A DNA stretch of 64,000 nt from assembly GCA_016714685.1 (NCBI GenBank), contig JADKCH010000001.1, positions 186,001-250,000 on the forward strand, given 5' to 3'. Every line of letters begins with the position of its first letter. The stretch's first letter is position 1. The DNA is from Candidatus Geothrix odensensis. GTDB lineage: Bacteria; Acidobacteriota; Holophagae; Holophagales; Holophagaceae. The notes under the pieces are model-generated. The model saw nothing but the letters and a program-made list of their open reading frames with translations. It searched no databases and had not been told where the DNA came from. A program made the translations under genes and the position numbers. Positions 19,869-33,297 of this stretch are shown here, piece after piece.

Positions 19869-20810
19869 CTACGGCCTCGAAAACACCCCATCCGCCTTGC
19901 CGGCCGGATCGGGCCAGGGGGCCTCCAGGGCGGTCTCGGCGGTGGCCATGAGCTTGGCCTCGAGCCGGCCGGCGAGGCTGGGATCCACGGTCCAGCCCCG
20001 CAGGGCCATCCAGGCCTCGAGGCGGGGCAGGGGATCCTTGGCGGCCCATTCGGCCAGGAGCGCCGGGTCCACGTAGCGCTGGTCGTCGTGTTCGGCGTGG
20101 CCCGAGCGGCGGAAGGTCTCGCAGACCAGGAAGGCCGGGCCCTTGCCTTCCAGGCAGCGCTGCCGGGCTTGGGCCGTGGCTTCGTAGACCGCGGCGGCGT
20201 CATTGCCATCCACTGTCAGCGTGAAGGCCCCCTGGGAGCGCTGGGACATGCGACCGGCCATCTGGCGCTCCGGTGGCGTGGAGAAGGCGTAGCCGTTGGA
20301 TTCACCCACCACGATGAGGGGCAGCTTCTGCACGACCGCGAAATTGAGCCCCTCGTAGAAGGCGCCGGTCGAACTGCCGCCGTCGCCGATCCAGGTCATG
20401 GCCACGCGCCGCTCGCCCTTCTGCCGGAAGGAGAGGGCCACTCCGGCCATCACGGGGATGAGGGCGCCAAGCATGGAGGTGGGGGCGATGATGCCCCGCT
20501 CCACCGAGCCGAAGTGGTTGTTGTGCTCACGCCCCCCGGTGGGTCCCGGAGCCCGGCCCAGGTATTGGAGGAAGACTTCTCTTGGCGTGACGCCCCGGAC
20601 GAACATGGAGCCCAGGTTGCGGATCAGGGGGGCGATCACGTCGTCGGGACCCAGGGCCATGGCCGTGGCGCAGGCGGTGGCCTCCTGGCCCAGGCTGCGG
20701 TACACGCTGCCCAGGGTGTGCCCCTGGCGGAAGAGCTTGACGAGGCGCTCTTCGGTCAGGCGGGTGAGCAGCATGGCCTCGTACAGGCGCAGGGCGGTGT
20801 CTTGGTCCAT
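19869..20810 (-). CDS. Thiamine-diphosphate dehydrogenase E1 alpha subunit, orphan
   Basis: A 313-residue protein of the pyruvate/branched-chain 2-oxoacid dehydrogenase E1-alpha family. The thiamine diphosphate motif begins at GDGGSSTGAFYEGLNFA and ends at GESNGYAFSTP (the usual NN is SN). The phosphorylation-loop-like region reads FRRSGHAEHDDQRYVDP. E1-alpha normally works as an alpha2-beta2 heterotetramer, and its beta subunit and E2 are usually encoded next to it; here the neighbours are a chemoreceptor and an acetyltransferase. The partner must be elsewhere, or the protein acts differently. Which 2-oxoacid it uses cannot be told from sequence. It is divergent from the gene at 20828 with only 17 bp between. 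Confidence 0.88.
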   Translation of the reverse strand: MDQDTALRLYEAMLLTRLTEERLVKLFRQGHTLGSVYRSLGQEATACATAMALGPDDVIAPLIRNLGSMFVRGVTPREVFLQYLGRAPGPTGGREHNNHFGSVERGIIAPTSMLGALIPVMAGVALSFRQKGERRVAMTWIGDGGSSTGAFYEGLNFAVVQKLPLIVVGESNGYAFSTPPERQMAGRMSQRSQGAFTLTVDGNDAAAVYEATAQARQRCLEGKGPAFLVCETFRRSGHAEHDDQRYVDPALLAEWAAKDPLPRLEAWMALRGWTVDPSLAGRLEAKLMATAETALEAPWPDPAGKADGVFSRP

Positions 20811-20827
20811 CGGGTTAGCATAGACCC

Positions 20828-21310
20828 ATGCTGATCCTCCGTCCCGCCGTCCCCGCCGATGCCACCCTGATCCTGCAATACATCCGCGAGCTGGCGGAAT
20901 ATGAGCGGGATCCGGAGGCCGCCATCGCCACCGAGGCCGATATCCTGCGGCATGCCTTCTCGGACCACCCCCTGGTCAAGGTGACCATGGCCGAGTGGGA
21001 GGGGCAGCCCGCCGGCTTCTGCCTCTGGTTCCTGAACTTCAGCACCTGGGAGGGCAAGCCCGGCATCTACCTGGAGGACCTCTTCGTGCGGCCGGCCTTC
21101 CGGGGCCACGGCATCGGCAAGGCCCTGCTGAAGCACCTGGCGGCCCTCGCGGTGAAGGAGGGCTGGACCCGCTTCGTCTGGCAGGTGCTGGACTGGAACA
21201 CCCCGGCCATCGAGTTCTACGAGGCCCACGGCGCGAAGCTCATGCGGCCCTGGCTCACCTGCCGGGTGGAGGGCGAGGCCCTGGCGCGCCTGGCCGAGGG
21301 TGCGGATTGA
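20828..21310 (+). CDS. GNAT-family N-acetyltransferase, diamine/spermidine acetyltransferase-like
   Basis: A 160-residue acetyltransferase. The acetyl-CoA loop is RPAFRGHGIGKALLKHLA; the preceding strand reads GIYLEDLFV and the following region WQVLDWNTPAIEFYEAHGA. The arrangement LEDLFVRP...GIGK...VLDWN is that of the spermidine/diamine N-acetyltransferase group. Substrate not determinable here. Its stop overlaps the start of cca (TTGA), so the two are probably co-translated. Confidence 0.9.
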   Translation: MLILRPAVPADATLILQYIRELAEYERDPEAAIATEADILRHAFSDHPLVKVTMAEWEGQPAGFCLWFLNFSTWEGKPGIYLEDLFVRPAFRGHGIGKALLKHLAALAVKEGWTRFVWQVLDWNTPAIEFYEAHGAKLMRPWLTCRVEGEALARLAEGAD

Positions 21311-22653
21311 CCTGGCCGCCGCTCCTGCGCCTCCAGGCGGCCCTGGGCCCCGAGGCGGAGCTGGTGATCGTGGGTGGTGCCGTCCGGGATGAGCTGCTGG
21401 GCCGACCTCACGCGGACTGGGATCTGGCCTCGCGTCTGCTCCCCCAGGCCGTGATGGCGAGGGCCGGGGCGGCGGGCCTGAAGGTGATCCCCACGGGCCT
21501 CCAGCACGGCACAGTGACCGTGATCCTGGAGGATCGCCCGGTGGAGGTGACCACCTTCCGCAGTGACGGCGACTACCTGGATGGCCGGCGGCCCGAGACC
21601 GTGCGCCTGGGGGTGGATTTGGCGGAGGATCTGTCGCGCCGTGATTTCACGATCAACGCCATGGCCCTGCCGGTGGGCGGAGGCGACCTCGTGGATCCCT
21701 TCGGTGGCCGGGCGGATCTAGCTGCTGGACTGATCCGGGCCGTGGGCGACCCACTGCAGCGGTTCGCCGAGGATGGCCTCCGCCCCCTGCGGGCCTGCCG
21801 CTTCGCCTCCCAGCTGGGTTTCGACATGGAAGCAGCCACGCAGGCCGCCATTCCCGAGCGGCTGGATGTGGCCCGCAAGGTGGCCATGGAACGCGTCTTC
21901 AAGGAGCTCGACAAGCTGCTGCGGGGCCAGGAGCCCCAGCGGGGCCTGGCGCTCCTGGCGAAGAGCGGCCTCCTGGATCTCTGGCTGCCGGAGCTGCGCC
22001 CCATGGTGGGCTGCGGCCAGAACCAGCACCACGCCCACGATGTCTGGCGCCACACCCTGGAGGTGGTCCGCTTCGCCCCGGCGGAGCCGGCCCTGCGCTG
22101 GGCCGCCCTCCTGCACGACGCAGGCAAGCCTGGAACCCGCAGCGTCGGGCCGGATGGGGAGGTCCATTTCTACGGCCACGAGGCCCGGTCTCTGGAACTC
22201 ACCGAGGGGATCTTCGAGCGGCTGAAGGCCAGCCACGCCCTGCGCAAGTCCACGCTGGCCCTCATCCGCCACCACGGCACTCATCCCACGGAGTCCTGGA
22301 GCGATGCCGCCTGCCGGCGCCTTCTGGGTCGGCTCGAGGCCGATGGGCTCGCCCTGGACGCCTGGGCCGCCTTCCGCCTGGCTGATCAGCGCGCCAAGGG
22401 CCAGGCCTGGGAACTCCACCTGGCCGAACACACCAAGCTCATGACCCGACTGGAATCCCTGCGGGCCGCCAGGCCCGCCCTATCCATTCGGGACCTGGCC
22501 CTGGATGGGGCTGCGCTCATGCGGCTGGCCGGCCGGTCCGGCGGTCCCTGGCTGGGAAGTCTGCAGAAGCGGCTGCTGGAAGCCGTGCTGGACGACCCGG
22601 CGGTCAACACGCCCGAGCGGCTGGCGGAATTGGCGGCGCGGGAACTCCCATGA
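21307..22653 (+). CDS. cca: CCA tRNA nucleotidyltransferase with HD domain
   Basis: A 448-residue class II nucleotidyltransferase that adds or repairs the tRNA 3' CCA end. The start is the TTG at 21307, which overlaps the preceding stop and has GAGGG upstream; the longer open frame runs out of phase through the acetyltransferase. Head motifs are VIVGGAVRDELLG and the catalytic DWD, followed by RRDFTINAMAL and the neck motif (EDGLRPLRACRFASQLG). The C-terminal half has an HD domain (ALLHDAGKPGT, IRHHGTHP), as in E. coli Cca, with metal-dependent phosphohydrolase activity. It ends 4 bases before a terminator shared with sdhB. Confidence 0.94.
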   Translation: MTWPPLLRLQAALGPEAELVIVGGAVRDELLGRPHADWDLASRLLPQAVMARAGAAGLKVIPTGLQHGTVTVILEDRPVEVTTFRSDGDYLDGRRPETVRLGVDLAEDLSRRDFTINAMALPVGGGDLVDPFGGRADLAAGLIRAVGDPLQRFAEDGLRPLRACRFASQLGFDMEAATQAAIPERLDVARKVAMERVFKELDKLLRGQEPQRGLALLAKSGLLDLWLPELRPMVGCGQNQHHAHDVWRHTLEVVRFAPAEPALRWAALLHDAGKPGTRSVGPDGEVHFYGHEARSLELTEGIFERLKASHALRKSTLALIRHHGTHPTESWSDAACRRLLGRLEADGLALDAWAAFRLADQRAKGQAWELHLAEHTKLMTRLESLRAARPALSIRDLALDGAALMRLAGRSGGPWLGSLQKRLLEAVLDDPAVNTPERLAELAARELP

Positions 22654-22657
22654 CGTG

Positions 22658-22685
22658 AAAACGCCCGGCGGGCGCCGGGCGTTTT
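22658..22685. terminator. Bidirectional terminator between cca and sdhB
   Basis: Arms AAAACGCCCGGC (22658-22669) and GCCGGGCGTTTT (22674-22685) pair perfectly around GGGC. A-run and T-run on either side suit both of the converging genes. Confidence 0.85.
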
Positions 22686-22703
22686 CCTCGCACAGGGGGG
22701 CGC

Positions 22704-23492
22704 TCAGCCCGCGCCACCGCCGCCGCTGGTGGCGGGACGGTAGGTGAGGCTGGCCTTGAGGTAGTCGCGGTTCATGCGGGCGATGTTCTCCATCTTGATG
22801 CCCTTGGGGCAGGCGATCTCGCATTCCCCGTGGTTGGTGCAGGTGCCGAACTCCTCGGCGTCCATCTGGGCGACCATGTCGCGGACGCGGATGTAGCGCT
22901 CGGGCTGGCCCTGGGGCAGCAGCGCCAGCTGGCTGATCTTCGCCGAGACGAAGAGCATGGCGCTGGCATTGGGGCAGGCGGCCACGCAGGCGGCGCAGCC
23001 GATGCAGGCGGCCGCATCCATGGCCAGGTCGGCGTTCTCCTTGGGGACGGGAAGGGCGTTGGCATCCTGCGGGCTGCCCGTGGGGGCGCTGATGAAGCCA
23101 CCGGCCGCGATGATGCGGTCGAAGGCGCCGCGGTCCACCATCAGGTCCTTGAGCACCGGGAAGGCTTCGGCGCGCCAGGGCTCGAGGGTGATGTTGTCGC
23201 CATCCTTGAAGCTCCGCATGTGCAGCTGACAAGTGGTGGTGCGCTCCTTGGGTCCGTGGGGGCGGCCATTCACGACCATGCCGCAGGTGCCGCAGATGCC
23301 TTCGCGGCAGTCGTGGTCGAAGGTGATGGGTTCCTCGCCCTTGCGGATGAGGCCCTCGTTCACCACATCCAGCATCTCCAGGAAGGACATGTCGGGGCTG
23401 ATGTTCTCGGCGGGATACTCGACGAACTTGCCGTCGCACTTGGCGTTCTTCTGCCGCCACACGTGAAGGGTGAGATTGATGTGCTTGGCCAT
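22704..23492 (-). CDS. sdhB: Succinate dehydrogenase/fumarate reductase iron-sulfur subunit
   Basis: A 262-residue electron-transfer subunit of complex II. The N-terminal [2Fe-2S] ligands are in CREGICGTCG plus a downstream TTTCQLH. The C-terminal domain has CIGCAACVAACP and CTNHGECEIACPKGI, giving the [4Fe-4S] and [3Fe-4S] centres. It passes electrons between the flavin subunit and the membrane haem/quinone site. It lies 11 bp after sdhA as the last gene of sdhCAB. The C-terminus is a glycine-rich tail (TSGGGGAG). Confidence 0.95.
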   Translation of the reverse strand: MAKHINLTLHVWRQKNAKCDGKFVEYPAENISPDMSFLEMLDVVNEGLIRKGEEPITFDHDCREGICGTCGMVVNGRPHGPKERTTTCQLHMRSFKDGDNITLEPWRAEAFPVLKDLMVDRGAFDRIIAAGGFISAPTGSPQDANALPVPKENADLAMDAAACIGCAACVAACPNASAMLFVSAKISQLALLPQGQPERYIRVRDMVAQMDAEEFGTCTNHGECEIACPKGIKMENIARMNRDYLKASLTYRPATSGGGGAG

Positions 23493-23503
23493 GGCTCAGT
23501 TCC

Positions 23504-25423
<1,920 letters not shown>

Positions 25424-25441
25424 GGATGGGGCTCCTTCGGA

Positions 25442-26137
25442 TCAGTGGATGAAGCCGGTGAGGACGGCGATGGGGTAGGAGATGTTCACGCCCACCACGA
25501 GGAAGGTCAGCCCGGTCGCGAAGCTGCGCCGCAGGCTGTCGTAGCGGGGGTGGGAGAGGCCCAGGGTCTGGGTGAAGCTCCAGACGCCATGCCACATGTG
25601 GAGGCCAAGGCAGAGCTGGGCCACGATGTAGAAGCCGGCCGCGGCGGGGACCTTGAATGCACTCACGAAATTCGCGTAGGGATTCGCCGGGTCGAAGTTG
25701 GGATGGGCCTGGCCGGTGGTCAGGTGCAGCAGGTGGTAGACGATGAAGGCCGCGAGGATGAAGCCGCTCCAGCGCATGGTGCGCGAGGCCCAGGTGGAGG
25801 CGACGTTCTGCTGGGCCCGGTAGCCCACGGGGCGGGCTGCCTGGTTGTCCAGGGTCAGCGAGACGGCGGCCCAGACGTGGAGGCCGGTGGCGGCCAACAG
25901 GACGGCCCGGAAGATCCAGATGCCGCCGCCATGCAGCATGCCGTGCAGGAACTTCGCGTAGCTGTTGAAGGTCTCGGCACCCATGTAGGCCTGGGTGTTC
26001 CCGACCATGTGGACCGTGACGAACCCGAAGAGGACGATGCCGGTGGCGGCCATGACGATCTTTCGGCCGACCGAAGACGCCAGGAAGCCGTGGCCGCGTG
26101 CTTCCGCGCCCGCGATGCTCTGTTCAGCTACGGACAT
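25442..26137 (-). CDS. sdhC: Succinate dehydrogenase cytochrome b subunit (type B, single anchor)
   Basis: A 231-residue membrane anchor beginning MSVAEQSIAGAEARG. Five helices can be seen, including IVMAATGIVLFGFVTVHMVG, AVLLAATGLHVWAAVSLTL, FILAAFIVYHLLHLTT, AAGFYIVAQLCLGLHMWHG and GLTFLVVGVNISYPIAVLT. Histidines in VHMVG, LHVWA, YHLLHL and LHMWHG are candidate ligands for two haems b, as in di-haem type B complexes. These oxidise or reduce quinones at the membrane, sometimes driven by membrane potential. First gene of the operon; the promoter must lie in the 376 bp shared with hppA. Confidence 0.92.
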   Translation of the reverse strand: MSVAEQSIAGAEARGHGFLASSVGRKIVMAATGIVLFGFVTVHMVGNTQAYMGAETFNSYAKFLHGMLHGGGIWIFRAVLLAATGLHVWAAVSLTLDNQAARPVGYRAQQNVASTWASRTMRWSGFILAAFIVYHLLHLTTGQAHPNFDPANPYANFVSAFKVPAAAGFYIVAQLCLGLHMWHGVWSFTQTLGLSHPRYDSLRRSFATGLTFLVVGVNISYPIAVLTGFIH

Positions 26138-26513
26138 AGGGGGACTCCTTGAAGAAAGCGTGGAGATGGAACAGGGATCCCGAGGTGGGCAGGGGACCGG
26201 CTTCGAGGAACGGGGTCATATGGGACCCGATTATCTTCCCTGGAGGCTGGAATCCCAAGCCCCTAGGCGTGGACCTAGGTCACACTGCGCCAGGGGCCCG
26301 CAGTGGGCTGGAATCCGCCCCGCGCAAGGCGCCGGTCTTGCGGCGGAGGGCCGATCCGCGCTAGAGTTGCCCACGATCCAAACATGATCTTTGGTGGTCT
26401 GCCCCCGGGTTGGGGGCTCGTGTTGTCTCAGCGCCGGCCACCTCGATGCTCCGGGACCGCCACCCCTCTGCACCCCCTAGCCCCCTTTCCCTGTATCCAT
26501 CTGGAGGAAAACC
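26138..26513. other. Divergent regulatory region between sdhCAB and hppA
   Basis: This 376-bp gene-free stretch must hold the promoters for both units. A candidate hppA promoter is listed separately at 26338-26367. Within the resulting leader, a small hairpin GCCCCC/GGGGGC sits at 26401-26417. I see no convincing sdhC promoter and no recognisable riboswitch. A good ribosome-binding site (GGAGG) lies just before hppA at about 26502. Confidence 0.5.
26338..26367 (+). promoter_or_regulatory. Candidate sigma70-type promoter for hppA
   Basis: TTGCGG (26338-26343), 18-bp spacer, TAGAGT (26362-26367). The predicted start leaves a leader of roughly 140 bases before hppA. Three of six and four of six matches to consensus, so tentative. 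Confidence 0.3.
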
Positions 26514-28970
<2,457 letters not shown>

Positions 28971-28999
28971 GCCGCCCAACCTGACAAACAATTAACCGA

Positions 29000-29030
29000 C
29001 AGGCCCCTCAACCGAGGGGCCTGTTTCTTC
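29000..29030 (+). terminator. Terminator after hppA
   Basis: Stem CAGGCCCCTC (29000-29009) / GAGGGGCCTG (29014-29023) with loop AACC, followed by TTTCTTC. It lies 29 bases past the hppA stop. Confidence 0.85.
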
Positions 29031-29067
29031 GTGGTACGGTGGACACCATGTTCCACAGGAGCCTTCC

Positions 29068-31197
29068 ATGCCTTTCCGCCCCCTTCGCCTCGCCGGCCTG
29101 GCAGCCCTCATGAGTGCCTCCTTGAGCCTTGCCGCCCAGGCGCCGGTCCCCCCGGTCGCCAGGCAGGTCGAGCACATCTCCCTCTGGCATGGTGAGAAGG
29201 TCAGTGACCCCTGGTTCTGGCTTCGGGAGAAGACCAACCCCGAGGTGGTGGCCTACCTGAATGCGGAGAACGCCTACACCGAGGCCATGACCGCGGACCT
29301 CAAGCCCTTCTCCGAGGCCCTCTACAAGGAGATGCTGGGCCGCATCAAGCAGACCGACCTGAGTGTGCCGGTGCGCCGCGGGGCCTTCTACTACTACTCC
29401 CGCACCGAGGAAGGCAAGCAGTACCCCATCCAATGCCGGCGGAAAGCGGCCAAGGAGGGGGCCTACGACGAGAAGGCCGCCGAAGAGGTCCTGCTGGACC
29501 AGAACGAGCTGGCCAAGGGCCTGAAGTTCCTGAGCCTCGGCGGGATGACCGTCAGTGACGACGACCGCACCCTGCTGTTCAGCACCGATGCCACCGGGTT
29601 CCGCCAGTACACCCTGTTCACGAAGGACCTCGCCACCGGGAAGGTCAGCGCACCCCTGGCCGAGCGGGTGACCTCCTTCACCTGGGCCGGGGACGCGCAG
29701 CATGTCTTCTACGTGACGGAGGATGCCGTCACCAAGCGCTCGGACCAGCTCTGGCGCCTGGATCTGAAGGCGGGCAGGCCAGAGCTCGTCCACGAGGAGA
29801 AGGACGAGCTCTACCGCATGGCCGTAGGGCGGACCAAGGACCGCAGGTTCCTGCTGGTGGAATGCCAGTCCACGGACACCTGGGAGGCCCGCTACCTCGC
29901 GACCACGACCCCGAAGGGCGCCTTCAAGGTGCTCCTGCCCCGGGAGAAGGGCCACAAGTACGACATGGAGCACCGGGAGGGCCTGTTCTACATCCGCACC
30001 AACAAGGGCGCCAAGAACTTCCGGCTGGTGACGGCTCCGGTGGCCACCCCCGATCCCAAGCATTGGAAGGAAGTGCTCCCCCATCGTGCTGATGTGCTGT
30101 TGGAAGGCCTGGAGCCCTTCAGGGATTTCCTCGTAGTCAGCGAGAAGAGCCAGGGGTTGAACCGGTTCCGCATCTTCGACGTGAAGCTCAAGACCTGGCG
30201 GGACGTGAGCTTCCCCGAGCGCGTCTACGCAGCTTTCCCGGGCGGGACGCCCGAGTACACCTCCCCCTCCTTCCGTTTCAGCTACCAGTCCATGGTCACC
30301 CCCGCCAGCATCTACGACTGCGACATGGCCACGGGCAAGCAGACCCTGCTCAAACAGGTGGAGGTCCTGGGCGGCTACGACAAGAGCCGGTACGCGACGG
30401 AACGGCTCTGGGCCAAGGCCCGGGATGGCGTCAAGGTGCCCCTCTCCGTGGTCTACAAGAAGGGCGTGAAGCGGGACGGCTCGGCCCCACTGTTTCTCTA
30501 CGCCTACGGCTCCTACGGCTACGGCCAGTCCGCCACTTTCTCCATTCCCAGGCTCAGCCTGCTGGACCGTGGCATGGTCTACGTCATCGCCCACATCCGC
30601 GGCGGCAATGAGATGGGCGAGGCCTGGCATGACGACGGCATGCTCATGAAGAAGATGAACACCTTCACCGACTTCATCGATTCGGCCGACTACCTGGTGA
30701 AGGAGAAGTGGACGGCGAAGGATCGCCTGGTCATCGAGGGTGGCAGCGCCGGGGGCCTGCTCATGGGAGCCGTGACCAACCTCCGGCCCGACCTGTTCAA
30801 GGCCGTGCACAGCGCCGTGCCCTTCGTGGACGTGATGAACACCATGCTGGACGCCAGTCTGCCGTTGACGGTGGGCGAATATCTGGAGTGGGGCAACCCC
30901 AACGAGAAGGCCGCCTTCGACTACATGCGCAGCTACAGCCCGTACGACAATCTCAAGAAGGGAGCCTACCCGGCCATCCTGGTCACCAGCAGCTTCAACG
31001 ACAGCCAGGTGATGTACTGGGAGCCGGCGAAATACGTGGCCAAGCTCCGCACCCTCAAGGCCGACGGCAACCCGCTCCTGCTGAAGATGAAGATGGAGCC
31101 CGCCGGCCACGGCGGTGCTTCGGGCCGTTACGACGCCCTGAAGGACAAGGCCTTCGAGACGGCCTGGATGCTGAGCCAGGTGGGCATCACCAAGTAA
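29068..31197 (+). CDS. Oligopeptidase B-like S9A peptidase, exported
   Basis: A 709-residue peptidase with a signal peptide (LAGLAALMSASLSLAAQA) and a good ribosome-binding site (AGGAG). The propeller domain occupies roughly residues 60-430. The hydrolase domain has the nucleophile motif EGGSAGGLLMG, the acid region SSFNDSQVMYWEPAKYV and the histidine motif GHGGASGRYD. The nucleophile and histidine motifs resemble oligopeptidase B, which cuts after basic residues, more than prolyl endopeptidase. Cleavage specificity is inferred. It is followed by a VOC-family gene at a 21-bp gap. Confidence 0.92.
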   Translation: MPFRPLRLAGLAALMSASLSLAAQAPVPPVARQVEHISLWHGEKVSDPWFWLREKTNPEVVAYLNAENAYTEAMTADLKPFSEALYKEMLGRIKQTDLSVPVRRGAFYYYSRTEEGKQYPIQCRRKAAKEGAYDEKAAEEVLLDQNELAKGLKFLSLGGMTVSDDDRTLLFSTDATGFRQYTLFTKDLATGKVSAPLAERVTSFTWAGDAQHVFYVTEDAVTKRSDQLWRLDLKAGRPELVHEEKDELYRMAVGRTKDRRFLLVECQSTDTWEARYLATTTPKGAFKVLLPREKGHKYDMEHREGLFYIRTNKGAKNFRLVTAPVATPDPKHWKEVLPHRADVLLEGLEPFRDFLVVSEKSQGLNRFRIFDVKLKTWRDVSFPERVYAAFPGGTPEYTSPSFRFSYQSMVTPASIYDCDMATGKQTLLKQVEVLGGYDKSRYATERLWAKARDGVKVPLSVVYKKGVKRDGSAPLFLYAYGSYGYGQSATFSIPRLSLLDRGMVYVIAHIRGGNEMGEAWHDDGMLMKKMNTFTDFIDSADYLVKEKWTAKDRLVIEGGSAGGLLMGAVTNLRPDLFKAVHSAVPFVDVMNTMLDASLPLTVGEYLEWGNPNEKAAFDYMRSYSPYDNLKKGAYPAILVTSSFNDSQVMYWEPAKYVAKLRTLKADGNPLLLKMKMEPAGHGGASGRYDALKDKAFETAWMLSQVGITK

Positions 31198-31218
31198 CCA
31201 TTTCCTCGAGGAGGCCGC

Positions 31219-31647
31219 ATGGTCGCGCCCGTTCCCCCCGGATACCACACCGTCACACCCTACCTGGTCGTGCCCAACGGCCTGGCCTTCCTCGCCTTCA
31301 TTGAAAAGGCGTTCGGGGCCGTGGAGAAGAGCCGGACCCTGCGTCCCGATGGGACCATCGCCAATGCGGAGGTCCAGATCGGGGATTCCAAGCTGATGCT
31401 GGCCCAGGCCAGGGAGCCCTGGAAACCCATGCCATCTGGCTTCTACCTCTATGTGCCCGACACCGATGCCGTCTACCAGGCCGCCTTGGCGGCCGGGGGG
31501 GAATCGCTGATGGAGCCCGCCGACCAGTTCTACGGCGACCGCAACGCCGGGGTGCAGGATCCCTGGGGCAACAACTGGTGGATCGCCACCCACATCGAGG
31601 ATGTGGACGAGACCGAGATCCAGCGCCGGATGGCGGCCCGAGGTTGA
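31219..31647 (+). CDS. VOC/glyoxalase superfamily protein (PhnB-like)
   Basis: A 142-residue protein with two beta-alpha-beta-beta-beta units. The start has GAGGAGG-like sequence upstream. Typical segments are VTPYLVVPNGLAFLAFIEKA, IANAEVQIGDSKLMLAQA, GFYLYVPDTDAVYQAALAAG and RNAGVQDPWGNNWWIAT. These match the PhnB/YaeR-like branch, whose members include putative glyoxalases and fosfomycin or bleomycin resistance proteins; no specific substrate can be assigned. It ends before a terminator, so it probably forms a unit with the peptidase upstream. Confidence 0.85.
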   Translation: MVAPVPPGYHTVTPYLVVPNGLAFLAFIEKAFGAVEKSRTLRPDGTIANAEVQIGDSKLMLAQAREPWKPMPSGFYLYVPDTDAVYQAALAAGGESLMEPADQFYGDRNAGVQDPWGNNWWIATHIEDVDETEIQRRMAARG

Positions 31648-31674
31648 GTCCAGGGGGCTAAACCGGGACAATGG

Positions 31675-31704
31675 AAAGGCGCGGCCCATGCCGCGCCTTT
31701 CTTG
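31675..31704 (+). terminator. Terminator between VOC gene and prfC
   Basis: Stem AAAGGCGCGGC (31675-31685) / GCCGCGCCTTT (31690-31700) with loop CCAT, followed by a short T-rich tail. Confidence 0.8.
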
Positions 31705-31717
31705 TGTATGGAAACCC

Positions 31718-33286
31718 ATGTCCCTTGTTGAAGAGATCCAGCGTCGGCGCACTTTCGCCATCATCAGTCACCCCGATGCGGGCAAGACCACGCTCACGGA
31801 GAAGCTGCTGCTCTACGGCGGGGCCATTGACCGGGCGGGTTCCGTGAAGGCACGCGAGGGCGGCGCCGCGGCCCACTCGGACTGGATGAGCATCGAGCAG
31901 GAGCGCGGCATCAGCGTCACTTCGGCGGCCATGCAGTTCGAGTACCTGGGCAAGGCCATCAACCTGCTGGACACGCCGGGCCACCAGGACTTCAGCGAGG
32001 ACACCTACCGGGCCCTCACGGCGGCGGACGCCGTGGTGATGCTGCTGGACTGCGCCAAGGGCGTGGAAGAGCAGACCAAGAAGCTCTTTCGCGTGGCCCG
32101 CGAGCGCCGACTGCCCATCTTCACCTTCGTGAACAAGCTGGACCGCCCCGGTCGCGAACCCGTGGAGCTCATCGACGAGGTGGAGGAGCTCTTCGGCCTC
32201 CATGCCGTCCCCATGACCTGGCCCATCGGCTCTGGCACGGACTTCAAGGGCGTCTATGTGCGCGCCACGGGTCAGATCCAGGTCTTCGAGCGGGCCAAGG
32301 CGGGACGCAAGGCCCGGGTGGCCGGGCAGGGCGGGCTGGACGACCCCGAGATCGCGGCCCTGCTGACACCGGCGGAGCTGCAGCAGCTCAGGGACGACGT
32401 GGACCTCATGGATCACGTGCTGCCGGCCTTCGACCGCGAGGCCTTCCTGCGGGGCGAGCAGTCCCCCATGTTCTTCGGCTCGGCCGTGAACAACTTCGGC
32501 GTGGCCGAGTTCCTGGAGGAGTTCCTGGAGCTGGCCCCGGCGCCGGGGGCGCGCCCGCTCATGAACGGTGGCGAGGTGGCGCCGGAACAGCCCTTCACGG
32601 CCTTCGTGTTCAAGGTGCAGGCCAACATGAACAAGGCCCACCGCGATCGCGTGGCCTTCGCCCGCATCGTCTCCGGGAAGTTCGAGCGCGGCATGGATGC
32701 CCTCCATGTGCGCGAGAAGAAGTCCATCAAGCTGAACTACCCCCACATGTTCTTCGGCCGGGAGCGGCAGATCGTGGACGAGGCCTACCCCGGCGACATC
32801 CTGGGCCTCATCAACCCCGGCCTCTTCCGCATCGGCGATGTGCTGAGCGCCGCCGGGGCCATCGAGTTCCACGCCGTGCCGCGCTTTTCCCCCGAGCAGT
32901 TCGCCTCCGTGCGGCTGGCCGATCCTGGCGCCCGCAAGGGGTTCCTGAAGGGCCTCAGCCAGATCGCGGAAGAGGGGGTGGTGCAGGTCTTCTGGCCCAA
33001 GGGCGGGGCGCCCCTGCCCATCCTGGGCGCCATCGGCCGCCTCCAGTTCGAGGTGCTCCAGCACCGCCTCAAGGAGGAATACGCCTGCCCGGTGCTGCTG
33101 GAGCCCCGGGGCTTCCAGATGGCGCGCTGGATAGAGGGGGGCTGGCCCGAGCCCAGCAAGTTCTGGGGCGAGCTGGTGGAGGATGTGGAAGGCAACCCCG
33201 CCATCCTCTTCGAGAACGACTGGCAGCGGCGGACCACGGCGGAGAAGTGCCCGGGGCTGGTCTTCCTGGAGCACCCGCCGAGGTAG
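31718..33286 (+). CDS. prfC: Peptide chain release factor 3 (GTPase)
   Basis: A 522-residue translational GTPase that recycles RF1/RF2 from the ribosome. The start ATG at 31718 begins MSLVEEIQRRRTFAIISHP; the frame is open upstream through a terminator, so the longer version is unlikely. The G motifs are HPDAGKTTLTEKLL, RGISVTSA, DTPGHQDFSEDTYR and NKLDR. The C-terminal half has the RF3-type domains (VGRLQFEVLQHRL-like IGRLQFEVLQHRLKEEY). Length is close to the E. coli protein. The ribosome-binding site is weak. Confidence 0.96.
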   Translation: MSLVEEIQRRRTFAIISHPDAGKTTLTEKLLLYGGAIDRAGSVKAREGGAAAHSDWMSIEQERGISVTSAAMQFEYLGKAINLLDTPGHQDFSEDTYRALTAADAVVMLLDCAKGVEEQTKKLFRVARERRLPIFTFVNKLDRPGREPVELIDEVEELFGLHAVPMTWPIGSGTDFKGVYVRATGQIQVFERAKAGRKARVAGQGGLDDPEIAALLTPAELQQLRDDVDLMDHVLPAFDREAFLRGEQSPMFFGSAVNNFGVAEFLEEFLELAPAPGARPLMNGGEVAPEQPFTAFVFKVQANMNKAHRDRVAFARIVSGKFERGMDALHVREKKSIKLNYPHMFFGRERQIVDEAYPGDILGLINPGLFRIGDVLSAAGAIEFHAVPRFSPEQFASVRLADPGARKGFLKGLSQIAEEGVVQVFWPKGGAPLPILGAIGRLQFEVLQHRLKEEYACPVLLEPRGFQMARWIEGGWPEPSKFWGELVEDVEGNPAILFENDWQRRTTAEKCPGLVFLEHPPR

Positions 33287-33297
33287 AAAAGAACTGA

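Noticed and set aside
26368..26513. Riboswitch in the hppA leader
   Set aside because: Only one small GC hairpin is visible; I could not match a known aptamer core.
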